NCBI GenBank assembly: GCA_027575805.1
Contig: JANBPU010000005.1
Location: 186,001 to 250,000, forward strand
Length of the DNA: 64,000 bases
Source of the DNA: Mycoemilia scoparia
Lineage: Eukaryota > Kickxellomycota > Kickxellomycetes > Kickxellales > Kickxellaceae
Reading direction: 5' to 3'
The first letter of the stretch is position 1. The number at the start of each line of letters is the position of its first letter. The notes under the pieces are model-generated. The model was given only the letters and a program-made list of their open reading frames with translations. It was not told where the DNA came from and ran no database searches. Positions 45,179-55,006 of this stretch are shown piece by piece. The position numbers and the translations under genes were made by a program.

Positions 45179-46066
45179 GGTGAAAATATAAAAAGGTGGT
45201 TCAACAGGTTACGTGGATATGAATGGCTAGTTGTATGTAGTAAAGGTATAAAAAATACAAGTTCGAAAATTGGGATGAAACAAAGTGTTTTGGTACAAAG
45301 AAATGGCGCAAGCAACAAATTAACAACCCAGGTAGCGTGAGTGGGAAGAAAGAGCCTAGATGGGGATCTGGCTTTTTATAGGTTATTGGTCTTTGCAAGA
45401 CATCAGCATGCTCTATCTTTTTGTGAGTATTCATCTCTATCATCATCGACATACATGGACATAAAACCAGCGAGCATCATCAGAAAATTCCTAACCCACA
45501 AAGCCAAATCACAATCTCGCGTGTTTATTTTGTGTGCCAGTGGCTGGTACCTTTAATGATTCATTCATTTTGGCTGTGATTACAAACTACCCTTTGAAGC
45601 CCCTTTTCATCAGCTCCTGACCTCATTTGTCCAACCACAAGCCCTATTCTTTTTTCTATCACGCCCAACTTGGCAAACATGGCTTTGAACTATATTGAAT
45701 CTAGGGACATAGTTTGGTCTCTGTGTCTTTTGTTGCACTTATTTTACACATTCGGTAATTGTTGTTGGTAGTATCAGGTTTGTAGCACACCTTTGCAAAT
45801 TCTTAATTGAGGCCTAACATTCCGAATCCACTTGCTCCAGATCAAAAACTGGTGGTGATTTAGGTTGCTTTCATAGATCTCCAGATCAACAGATCATGCT
45901 TTTTTCTTTATAAAAAAATGCCACCTTAAAATTCATTTGTTTTTCACTGGCTTATAGCTTGGCCTTACTTCACTTTATATTGATACAATACACCCCTACC
46001 ATAAAACCACTCTTTTACGCTGATACACATACACACACACATATATATATATACAGTATTGTTAAT
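45179..46066. other. Divergent promoter region ARO7 / NOP53
   Basis: 888 bp between divergent starts. TATAAAAAG (minus, 45372-45380) and TATAAAAAA (plus, near 45909) are possible TATA boxes about 160-195 bp from each start. No gene seen. Confidence 0.5.
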
Positions 46067-47531
46067 ATGGAGGTAGAGGCTGCACAAACACAAAAGGAGG
46101 CTGTCAAGCCCATGTCAGCAAAACCTGGGCGCAAAACGAGAAAACAGTGGCGTAAAAACATTGATATAAACGATGTCGAAGGTGGTCTTGACGAAATGCG
46201 TGAGGAAGAGCGCATAATGCAAGTATTTTAGAAATTACTGGGAAATGCATAGCTTAAATAGCATAGCTTTGTTATATGCTCCAATATTAATTCTGCTATT
46301 CTTGATTTTATAGTGGAAAGCCATTGTCTGATCAGGTACCAGAAGATATGTTCCAAGTAGACACCTTTGGTAGTGGACAAGGTAAGAATACAACTGGTAT
46401 TGGCTCCAATTTAATATATATATATATATATATTCTCATTTATATGCTTTAACATCCCCATCTGGTGATGAGCAAACATTACATAACATACATTCACTTA
46501 TATATTCTTATTCTTATTCTTATTAGCTGGTGGAAAGCATGGAAAAGTAAAAAAGCTAAAAACAGATCAGATCCTTGAGGCCAGATCCAAGGTTCCTGCT
46601 TTAAAAAAGATCGATATCAATGTCTCTTTGAAAAAATCCAAAAAGGTTGATCGCAAGCTTAAAGAGAAACTTAAAAAGATTGCTGGAAAGACACGTGAGT
46701 CTGGAAACAGCGAAAAGTTTGCCACCTCCGATTCAAAGGGAATAAGCTATGATGTGTGGGATGTTAAGCCCAAGGAGTCATCTCCTCTAGATAAGCCCCA
46801 AGTCAAGGTGCCACCAACACTCAAAAATCGCCACAAGGTAGATTTGCCTGCTGTCGAGGTATTGCATCCTGGTGCTTCATATATTCCAACAGAAGAACAT
46901 CACAAGGTATGTGTTTATTGTTTATATTTCAGATTTGCGTCTAATATATTTCACTATTTTTTCCAATTTCTGTGTGGGTTACTAACTATGATTCATATTA
47001 TATTTCTTTAGGAATTGTTAAATACTGCTGCCGAAAAGTACATGGCTGAAATTAACGAGACTAAGCGTATTGATGCTGCATTGAATACATATAAGAACAT
47101 GAACACAGAAAAAGAAGAAGATAAGGTATTTGTACCACTCGATCTATTTTGCTGTACATTTTGGTTAATTCACATTTGACCATTAAATCTGAGAACCAAC
47201 ATATTATTCATGTTATAATAGGAGGCTGATGAAATTATAATTTCGAGATTGGCTAACCAAGAATTCAAGATGAGCAGCATAGAGCTGGATGCGGCTATTG
47301 AGAGTATCTCTTCAAAACTGAAAGCCTCAGAAGCTGCTAAACAAAATGCAGATAAGTCTGACGCATCATCAGATGAACAGAGTAGCGATGAAGATGAGGA
47401 ATCTGCACCTTCCAAGAAGCCAAGCAAGAGAAAGACCAAGGCTGAAAGAAATCGTCAAAAGCGGATAAAACAACAGGTAACTTGCGAATTTCTATCAAGG
47501 GACCAATGCTAAAAGTTATACATGTTGGATG

Positions 47532-47575
<44 letters not shown>

Positions 47576-48404
47576 TGTTATTGCTGTATTTGACTAATAT
47601 ATTGGGTGTTATTTTTGAATTTTTAGCAAGAGGAAGAACTTAGGTTGAAGGAACAAAAGAAACTTCGTCACCAACTTCAACTGTAAGTATACCTTAGCAA
47701 TTGGTAAACTAGCGACGTGTCTTGTAGCTGCATCACTGAACGAATAGCATATATTAATGTGATTTATAACCCAAATGTTTGTAGCGCAAAGAAACTCAAA
47801 GCCGAAGTTGACTCCGAGAAGACCAGTGGTACCGAGAATAAGATTGACAACCAGAAACTCAAAGAAGAAAGAGAAAAGAAACCTCAGGCTAGATACGGCT
47901 TCAAAAAGTAAGATAAATGCCAAAACATTTATAAAATTAGCATGTCAAATTATACATGTAAGTTGGTTGTGAATGAGAAATGGTTTAAAACATTCTAATC
48001 TTGGGATCCTAGGGTTATGGAGTCTATGCTTGAAGTCAAGCCCACAGATGAAATTTCGGGTTCTCTACGCACTCTTAAGGTAGGTACTTAAAAGATTATG
48101 TTTTATACGGCATAAAAAATCATATTGTATTCTGAACTTATATTTCGATGACTACTGGAAATTAAAGGCTGAGGGCAATTTGATACGAGACTCGTTTATT
48201 AACAAGCAGAAGCGTAAGCTTATTGAACCCAGAATGCCAACAACGTAAGTTTCATATACTATATTAACATTATATATATAGTGTTTAAAGTGTTGAAGCG
48301 ATGGTTATACTGATATAAGTGTATATTGATGATAATGATGTAGCCAAAAGCGCAAGCCAAAGTACAAGGCTACAGAGAAATGGACATTCAAGGATTTTGT
48401 TTAA
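46067..48404 (+). CDS. NOP53: NOP53, 60S ribosome biogenesis factor (GLTSCR2/PICT1 family)
   Basis: Nucleolar factor that recruits the Mtr4-exosome to pre-60S particles. Ten exons: 46067-46218, 46314-46381, 46527-46906, 47012-47125, 47222-47476, 47627-47682, 47785-47907, 48013-48079, 48168-48244, 48344-48404, giving 450 aa. Recognisable blocks: GRKTRKQWRKNIDINDVEGG, DMFQVDTFG (resembles the Mtr4 arch-interaction motif), SYDVWDVKP, VEVLHPGASYIPTEEHH, KRKTKAERNRQKR, and the end KYKATEKWTFKDFV. It is basic throughout with coiled-coil-prone Lys/Glu stretches. Intron 1 is best read as GC-AG (GCAAGT donor); a GT donor with a later AAAG acceptor would also keep frame but loses the family Gly-Gly. 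It is the most intron-dense gene in the window. Confidence 0.88.
46414..46433. repeat. (TA)n tract in NOP53 intron 2
   Basis: About ten TA units. Confidence 0.85.
47532..47575. repeat. (AAT)n microsatellite in NOP53 intron 5
   Basis: About 14 tandem AAT triplets, the longest perfect microsatellite in the window. Confidence 0.92.
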
Positions 48405-49366
48405 TTCACACATTTTTTTTCATATTTTGCGATGAATATTCAATTATTTGTTCTATATATATACACACACACACATTTGGTATGTATTCATCACCTGTCT
48501 TTTAGTGGATTAAATTTCTCAAGGGTTTAGTATATGTATCTTAGCTTTTGAAGGGACGCACCTTTTGGTGGCCAACGATTATAGGGGCAATACCAGCCAA
48601 ATGAGCGATCATCATTTATTAGCAAATGACTACCCTTCAAAAATAACTACCAATATCAGGGACCTATGCATTGCATGTTTTTATTTTATCAAAAGTTGAA
48701 ACACGAATACGATATTAGCAACGTATAGTTAATGTTTTTTTTGAGATATGGCCCAGTGTGTGTATAATGCGGCAGGAATCATAGTAATCCGAATTTCTTG
48801 ATTTCTTGAGGGGAAGCTTGGAGGGCAAGGAATCGGGTGGTACAATGTGCCTATGTCTAAATTTGGGGCACTGATAAGGTATGTTGGAATCAATGCAATC
48901 ACACATCATAGTCGACAAAGAGTCTAAAAATATTCATATTATTCGCAACTCTTGTTTCTCGGGTTTGATTTTAAAGCTTCAAAGGGGCTGATAATGTAAA
49001 TGATTGCATCCATGTCATCGTACACACCTCTTCTGTAGAATGTAGCAAAATATTATGACCAGTGCTATAAACAATTTTCTTGTTTGTAAGCAAAGATAGC
49101 CAACCTTCTAGTACCTGCGCAAATATAATGCATATGTGGGACATATCATAAGCATTTTGGCGAAACCATTTTTATCTCTCAGTTATTTCTACTTTCATAT
49201 TTTTATTAAAATTTTATAGCTGTTATTAGCATCCAAGTATATATTATATTTACTACCTTGGCTAGCTTTACAATCCATTGCTAGCAATTAGAACAGAAGA
49301 AAAATCATTGAGTCTGTGTATTGAAATTAGTTAGTATTTGGTTTTGCTCAAATTGAGCTTGAAACT
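48405..49366. other. Intergenic region NOP53 / CSC1-like
   Basis: 962 bp with a short (CA)n tract near 48463-48475 and one family 1 element (48538-48650). No gene supported. Confidence 0.5.
48538..48650. mobile_element. MITE family 1 copy (113 bp)
   Basis: ATCTTAGCTTTTGAAGGG and ACCCTTCAAAAATAACTAC are inverted. The interior TTTTGGTGGCCAACGATTAT plus AGGGGCAATACCAGCCAAAT is the fullest example of the internal core. Confidence 0.8.
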
Positions 49367-52300
49367 ATGGATGGGCCGAGCAAAGTAGACCCTAACAAAC
49401 GAAGCTGGAGTACCATTTACTCCTCTATGGGCGTAAATGGTTCTGTTGCAATATTGATGTTTTTAGCATTCACTGTACTGAGGAAGAAAATACCATACAT
49501 ATACACTCCACGAACGTTTTTAATAGACCCAGCAAAGAGATTCCAAGAGTTAAATTCAAAAGGCTTTCGGACGTTTTCATGGATATGGCCAAATGTCAGA
49601 GTGCCAGACGACCAGAATATTGTAATTGGTGAAAGTAAACAACCTGCCCTACGTGGCAAAGCTCTCGGACATGAAATTATAAAAAGAACATCTCTTGACT
49701 CATACATGCTATTAAGAATGATTAAAATGCTATTCAAGCTATTTGCGTATCTGTGTATATTATCTATTGGCATGCTGTTACCTATAAACTACTTTGGTGG
49801 TAATGGCCAACAAGGCATTAATGCGCTAACTTTGAAGAATGTTAAGCGTGGAAGCAACCTCCTGTGGGGCCATATCGTATATGCCATGTTGTTTGTATCC
49901 ATTGTTTTGTACTATATTATGAGAGAGCTACAAGTCTATGTTAAACTCCGTCGCAGGTATCTTCGAACGGACAACCATTCCAAGAAAAACAAGTCAAGAA
50001 CAATTCTTGTAAACAACATTCCTAAGCCCATGATGGATAGGATAAAGCTAGAGTCACTGTTTTCAGCATTTCCTGAAGGCGTAAGAGAAGTCTATCTCGA
50101 TAGGGATGTCAGGGAAATCGAAAGGGTGATAAAGGAAAGAGACAGGCTGCAAAATAAGTTTGAAAAAATTATGACACGGTTAGCTATACAGCATTGCAAA
50201 GAACGAAAAAGGTCTGATAAACGTAATTCCAAGCAAGGACCCCAATATGACCAACCTCCAGATGATATGCAACTGCCAACATATACTTCTGTCGAGGGCC
50301 AAGGAAGACTAGGTCCAGATGAATACTGGAAAGAATTGCTGCCCAAGGACTATGAGTCAAAGGCTATTCTAGAAGGCCTTTTAAGGAACATAGAAGAGCA
50401 GTCACGAAAGTTTGTTAGTCTCCGTTTGGAGTTCAACATGGCCCACAATAAACAATGTAAAGATGAGTGGGAGGCCTTTTTGAAGAGAAACGTAGTTAAT
50501 ATAAGCAAGAAAATCGATAAATACGGGGAAAAGTGTCAGGAATTGACCGAAAAGATCAATCAAATAGAAAAAGATGAATACTGGCAAACAGGAGACAGTG
50601 AAGTGAATAGTAATCGTATTAAATACCTGACGATCAGGAGAGAGAACTATTCCAAGTTGGTTAAGAGCTGTATAGATGAAAAAACAAAGTATGAAGACCT
50701 CTGTAAAAAAAACGGGGTGCTTATTGCTGGAATTAAAGAAGACAAAGCAGGTAATGAGCTCACGTTCTCTCAGTGGTGCAGGCAACACTACAACAAGGTT
50801 GCCGGGCTCATATCGAAGAGACTTCAAATAGAAGCAAAGATTGGCATAGACAATAGGTTTAAAAAGAGGAAAACGGCCTTTATCGAGTTCAATTCCCAGA
50901 TTTCTGCCCATATGGCAGCACAGACCTTGCTCTACAGCAAGCCCTTTTCAATGAACCCAAAGGCGCTTGAAGTTCAGTACGATGACATTATTTGGGAAAA
51001 CCTGAATATTAGTAGCTGGAGTCGCAATCTTCGATTCCTCTTTTCCATGCTAATCACTCTGCTCATATGTTGTAGTTGGTTGACGATGACCATGTTTGTT
51101 ACCAGTTTGGCTTCACTCGAAAATATCGAAACCATTCTGGGTAATAAAAAGGACATTATCAAATCTCTTTCGCCATCTGTCATCTCAGCAATTCAGGGTA
51201 CAATTCCTTCTCTCTTCACTACCATACTAATGATAGTTTTGCCCATATTCCTACGCATCCTAATGACATTCGAGGGCAAGGCTCTCAAGTCCGAAATTGA
51301 ACTTTCACTGATGTACCGTTACTATATATTCCTCGTAATCAATGTTTTCTTTTCTGCGGTTATATCTTCCAGTTTCTTTGCCTTTCTTAGCCAGCTCAAA
51401 ACCACTGGTGCCTGGGAAAACTTGATCAATACCCTTATTCCTGGAGCCTACGTTTACTTTGCAACTTACATTATTCTTCAGGGCTGGGTAGGTTCTGCCA
51501 GAGAAATTTTACAAATCCCTCCACTTTTCTTCAGGCATTTTTTGCCCTGGTTTTTCAGTGACACGCCAAGATCTCGTGAGGAGGCAATAGAGTTGGCCGA
51601 GTTTGAGTGGGGCACAAGTATTCCAAACCACACTCTAATATTTCTTATAGGCGCAACTTATTCTGGCTTTGCCCCAATTATCAATGTTCTGGTTGCATCC
51701 TACTATGGATTGTTTTATATTGTATATCGCTACCAATTTCTCTATGTTTACGATGAAAAGAAATTCTCTGCTGGTGGCCTGTCATTCCCCCGGGCTGTAA
51801 TGCAAATGTACATTGGTATTTATATCTTTGAGGTCGTGTTCTTTGTCCAGATGGTAAGTGCCTCTACTTTCAACTTGAGTGGTGTGCTTAGGGTTATAGC
51901 AATCATCATTATCATCTTTGGAACTGTCGTCACCCATCTGGTTACGGTCAGCACATATTTCCCGCTAATCAAGTATTTGCCAGTATCTTCCTTCAACACT
52001 GATTTGGAAAACGATGACAATTTCATGGAAAGTCATATCAGGAGATTTACCAGAAAGATTTTAGAAACTATAAAAGTAAAAAGGAACAAACCCAAAAATA
52101 TCTTTGATGATGGCTATGAAGAGGATAAAAAGGATGCAGAATCTTGTGAGACAAACAGCTTGGTTGGTGGAGACTCACAGGTTTCAATATCTGATGCCAA
52201 AAGCAAAGACTCGCTTAGCCCTAATGAAGAAATTCGTTACAAGAATGGGTACTACCATCCATCATTAAAGGAAGATAGCGAGGTCAAGTTCTGGCTTCCA

Positions 52301-52495
52301 AGAGACGATTATGGAACATGCATAAAGCTATTCAATATACTCCAAGGAGCAATGCCTAACCCGAGATTCAGCCTTGAGACAGCCGGCGCATATATTAATG
52401 AAAAGCTCCAAGTAGTTCTTGATAAAGAAAACAGGTCAAATGCAAATGTCAATGCCACTAATCCGAATAATATAGAGAATTTGTATAATTCTTGA
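49367..52495 (+). CDS. CSC1/OSCA-type osmosensitive calcium-permeable cation channel
   Basis: Member of the OSCA/TMEM63/CSC1 (DUF221) family, mechanosensitive channels gated by membrane tension or osmotic shock. One exon, 1042 aa, in the usual range. Order: first membrane helix NGSVAILMFLAFTVLR, YTPRTFLIDPAKR, two more helices, then the cytosolic RRM-like domain (RTILVNNIPKPMM ... KTAFIEFNSQISAHMAAQTL), here enlarged by a charged coiled-coil insertion, then a conserved PKALEVQYDDIIWENLNIS and the pore-forming helices (LFTTILMIVLPIFLRILMTF, RYYIFLVINVFFSAVIS, LINTLIPGAYVYFATYIILQ). A hydrophilic tail ends the protein. The plasma membrane is the likely site, although some fungal paralogues sit on the vacuole. 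Confidence 0.92.
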   Translation: MDGPSKVDPNKRSWSTIYSSMGVNGSVAILMFLAFTVLRKKIPYIYTPRTFLIDPAKRFQELNSKGFRTFSWIWPNVRVPDDQNIVIGESKQPALRGKALGHEIIKRTSLDSYMLLRMIKMLFKLFAYLCILSIGMLLPINYFGGNGQQGINALTLKNVKRGSNLLWGHIVYAMLFVSIVLYYIMRELQVYVKLRRRYLRTDNHSKKNKSRTILVNNIPKPMMDRIKLESLFSAFPEGVREVYLDRDVREIERVIKERDRLQNKFEKIMTRLAIQHCKERKRSDKRNSKQGPQYDQPPDDMQLPTYTSVEGQGRLGPDEYWKELLPKDYESKAILEGLLRNIEEQSRKFVSLRLEFNMAHNKQCKDEWEAFLKRNVVNISKKIDKYGEKCQELTEKINQIEKDEYWQTGDSEVNSNRIKYLTIRRENYSKLVKSCIDEKTKYEDLCKKNGVLIAGIKEDKAGNELTFSQWCRQHYNKVAGLISKRLQIEAKIGIDNRFKKRKTAFIEFNSQISAHMAAQTLLYSKPFSMNPKALEVQYDDIIWENLNISSWSRNLRFLFSMLITLLICCSWLTMTMFVTSLASLENIETILGNKKDIIKSLSPSVISAIQGTIPSLFTTILMIVLPIFLRILMTFEGKALKSEIELSLMYRYYIFLVINVFFSAVISSSFFAFLSQLKTTGAWENLINTLIPGAYVYFATYIILQGWVGSAREILQIPPLFFRHFLPWFFSDTPRSREEAIELAEFEWGTSIPNHTLIFLIGATYSGFAPIINVLVASYYGLFYIVYRYQFLYVYDEKKFSAGGLSFPRAVMQMYIGIYIFEVVFFVQMVSASTFNLSGVLRVIAIIIIIFGTVVTHLVTVSTYFPLIKYLPVSSFNTDLENDDNFMESHIRRFTRKILETIKVKRNKPKNIFDDGYEEDKKDAESCETNSLVGGDSQVSISDAKSKDSLSPNEEIRYKNGYYHPSLKEDSEVKFWLPRDDYGTCIKLFNILQGAMPNPRFSLETAGAYINEKLQVVLDKENRSNANVNATNPNNIENLYNS

Positions 52496-52809
52496 AGCGT
52501 AGCCACTTACTAATAATTGTGTCCACAAATTTGGCTGTAATTAGACTATGGTCACTGTACAACAAAGGGAGTCCCTTCAAAAGTAACAACCAGGATGAGT
52601 AAAGCTATGAGTCCCAGAGACCATCGCAATTCTAAACCCAAATATTTATCCAAGTTTTTTTTTAAAAAATCATATAGTATAATTTTTATTATTTCTTTGT
52701 TGCAATGTTTTTATATTACTTTTAATACAACTATCCATTTATTTATTGTAGGATGAAGCATTAGAATGATGCTATTTAAATCCCCATATAACATTCGTGA
52801 ACTATATGT

Positions 52810-52920
52810 GTGATAATTTTTGAAGGGTAGCTTTTGGTGACCAATGATTATAAAGGCAATCATAACCAAATGGATGTCCAGTTTTACTAGTAGACACGTT
52901 AACTCTTTAAAAGTAAATAT
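52810..52920. mobile_element. MITE family 1 copy (111 bp) just past the U2 gene
   Basis: GTGATAATTTTTGAAGGGTA at the left and a decayed AACTCTTTAAAAGTAAATAT right end. Flanks CTATATGT and CCATATTT match at six of eight positions. Confidence 0.75.
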
Positions 52921-52969
52921 CCATATTTATTAGAGCTAGGCTATTGGTTTTTTCTTTTAATTGGGAGGG

Positions 52970-53153
52970 AGTCGGCGTCACCCAGAGGCAGTGCAATACT
53001 GGGGACACCTGTGGTCCACTGGTGTGCAAGCAGGGACCAGCAGACCAAGGCGCAAAAATATCTTGACAAATATCCTCAAAGAGGATAACTAATATGTCAA
53101 TATTAGTAGAACAGATACTACACAATGATCTAAGCCGATAGGCCTGAGAGGAT
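52970..53153 (-). ncRNA. U2: U2 spliceosomal snRNA
   Basis: Read on the minus strand, the region begins ATCCTCTCAGGCC, then CGGCTTAGATCATTGTGTAG and GTGTAGTATCTGTTCT (plus-strand 53108-53123). That is the invariant U2 5' domain, including the GTAGTA branch-site-pairing sequence. A stem (ATATCCTCAAAGAGGATA in plus orientation, read CTCTTTGAGGATA), an Sm-like site ATATTTTTG and a 3' domain ending GTATTGCACTGCCTCTGG follow as in other U2 RNAs (compare the human GGUAUUGCAGUACCUCCAGG). Length is about 184 nt; ends are approximate by a few bases. It pairs with the intron branch site in the spliceosome that the neighbouring PRP8 gene helps build. Confidence 0.92.
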
Positions 53154-53498
53154 TGTAAGGATTTCCCCATTTCACTGATGGCGGAGTCCTTTTATAGGTT
53201 TTCAGAATGGATGGATATGACAATCAATAGATTATGGGTATAGATGTATTTATAGAGCAACTGTGCCTGCAACTAAAATGACAGAAGTAAACCCACAAGG
53301 AAATTGTACTAAATAATGATCACATTGTTTGCTGAATTACTGTTTAGTGACTCCCAAATCCAGTTGTAAAGCAGTGGTAATTTCAATGAAAAAGATACAA
53401 TAAACGCAGTAAATATACGACTCTCGTAGTCACATCTCCACGAGAAAGGAGTAGACAAATCATCAAATGATGTCTAGTACTATGCAAAAACATGAAAG

Positions 53499-54268
53499 CT
53501 AACTATCACAGCTTCGGTTGCGTGGAGAGCTATATCCCAATCCAAGTTCCGGATATTGAGCAGGAACTTGAGGCAACAATTTCGATAACTTCGTCAGATC
53601 AACTGGGGCTGGAGTTCCCATCCACACGGCTCTTACCGAATGATCTGTAACCTCTTCTCTCGTAAGTGGGTGGACTAGCACTGTCAGCCCTTGCCTATTC
53701 AATGTAAAAAATGAGAAAGCCCTAGCAAAATGTTCTGTCGGGCACCAAACCTCATAACTTCCTATTGGATGTGGCCCAATCGGTCCATAGTTGATCCTGT
53801 CAAGGGGAACAACTTTAAAAAACCCCTGATCCACCAATCCAAGGACTCTTTTATAAAGTAATGTTGCCTTCTCTTTCTGGGCTTCGTTATTTTGGAAGAA
53901 ATATATATGAAAGTGCCACTCTAATATCTAAAGGATGCTCATAAACATACATAAGCTGTAAGCCATGCAAATAATCATATGAGGATATAGTGTAATTATA
54001 GTGCAGCGACCAATTATTTAGTGTACTTTTGACACGCATGATATGTGGAAAGACCATGTAATCATTATTCTGAGCTTATATATATATATGGCTTCTACTT
54101 TACCTCTTCTTTTGTTTCTGGGGAAGATTCAGCTATATTTCCGCTCTCATTGCTGCTTCCTGCGATCCCTGTTGGAGAAACTAAAGCTTGCTCAGTCACT
54201 ACTTGAGTTTGGTTATGCTTATCAGCAGTACTCTTATTCAAAATATCTGAGGTTTGTTTTATTTGCAT
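53499..54268 (-). CDS. DOPA 4,5-dioxygenase-like protein
   Basis: Member of the DOPA-dioxygenase family, extradiol enzymes that open the ring of L-DOPA; in Amanita the enzyme leads to betalain-type pigments (muscaflavin). Proposed exons: 54268-54104 and 53927-53499, giving 197 aa. The core is clear: ILEWHFHIYFFQNNEAQKEK, GPIGPHPIGSYEVWCPTEHF, LNRQGLTVLVHPLTREEVTD plus HSVRAVWMGTPAPVDL. It carries the His-rich metal-binding positions of the family (HFH, HP, DH). The first exon (55 residues, polar, Gln/Ser/Thr-rich) is inferred from an open frame with a GTAAAG donor and an AG that restores phase 0; it is less certain than the second. Whether L-DOPA is the real substrate is unknown. Confidence 0.83.
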
Positions 54269-55006
54269 GGTCGAAATAACATGTGTAAGTTGTGTATATG
54301 GAATGAAAATGAAAGTAGAAGAGAAGTGTCAAATATCGCAAAGCAAGAAAGATCAGATATTTGCTCTGCTCCAATGGCACCTATGCAATAAAAAAGCACC
54401 TGTTGGTACAACGCAAGATCATCATGTGCTTTAAACAATGATCAATAGAAAAAACCATGATGCAATCCGTCATCAAAATGACAATGTACTGATGATAATT
54501 AGGGCTCAGGAACACTTGTTTAGGAAACTAAAGTAGTGTTGAGCTATACTATACACATTCATACGGTAAGCTCTCTATCAAAAGGAAACAGATTGGTATA
54601 CTCACACATTCCCCCACAAATCAGCCTATAAGTTTTACGTTCTACGTGGAGTCTCAGTGATGATTGTCTAGTATCCAGGGGAATATCCTAGTGCCCTTTT
54701 AGAGGAGACTCTGTCATATGAGCAGGCTCTTCATCAAAACAGAACCAAATGGCACCTTCATCTAATAAATTCCTGAAAGTATGACCTATAAACCATACAT
54801 TTTAGGCTGCTATTGGTAAGATTATCCCAATACCCTTTTGGTGGCCACTCTGTCATATATGTACCAGGAACCTTTGGGCCATATATCAAAGTTCATTCCA
54901 TCATAAATGTATTTTGGAATTTTTGTGATTGAGTCAATAAATCATTATAATAAGTAGATAAACCTAGAGTAAAGGGTATGCTGCAAAATGTTCAAAATAG
55001 TAGCAC
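54269..55006. other. Intergenic region DOPA dioxygenase-like / NOP14
   Basis: 738 bp, largely occupied by family 2 repeat material at about 54600-54865. No gene. Confidence 0.5.
54600..54865. repeat. Dispersed repeat family 2, two adjacent copies
   Basis: One copy ends CTTTTAGAGGAGACTCTGTC near 54711. The next carries CATTTTAGGCTGCTATTGGT then AAGATTATCCCAATACCCTT and ends GGTGGCCACTCTGTCATAT near 54858. Both ends are related to the 60215-60322 copy. Confidence 0.65.

Larger units (their letters stand above)
52496..53498. other. Intergenic region CSC1-like / DOPA dioxygenase-like, holding U2 snRNA
   Basis: Contains a decayed family 1 right end (CCCTTCAAAAGTAACAAC, about 52572-52589), a full family 1 copy (52810-52920) and the U2 gene. 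The rest is AT-rich. Confidence 0.6.

Noticed and set aside
47532..47575. (AAT)n tract as a CRISPR-like or regulatory array
   Set aside because: It is a simple trinucleotide microsatellite within an intron.
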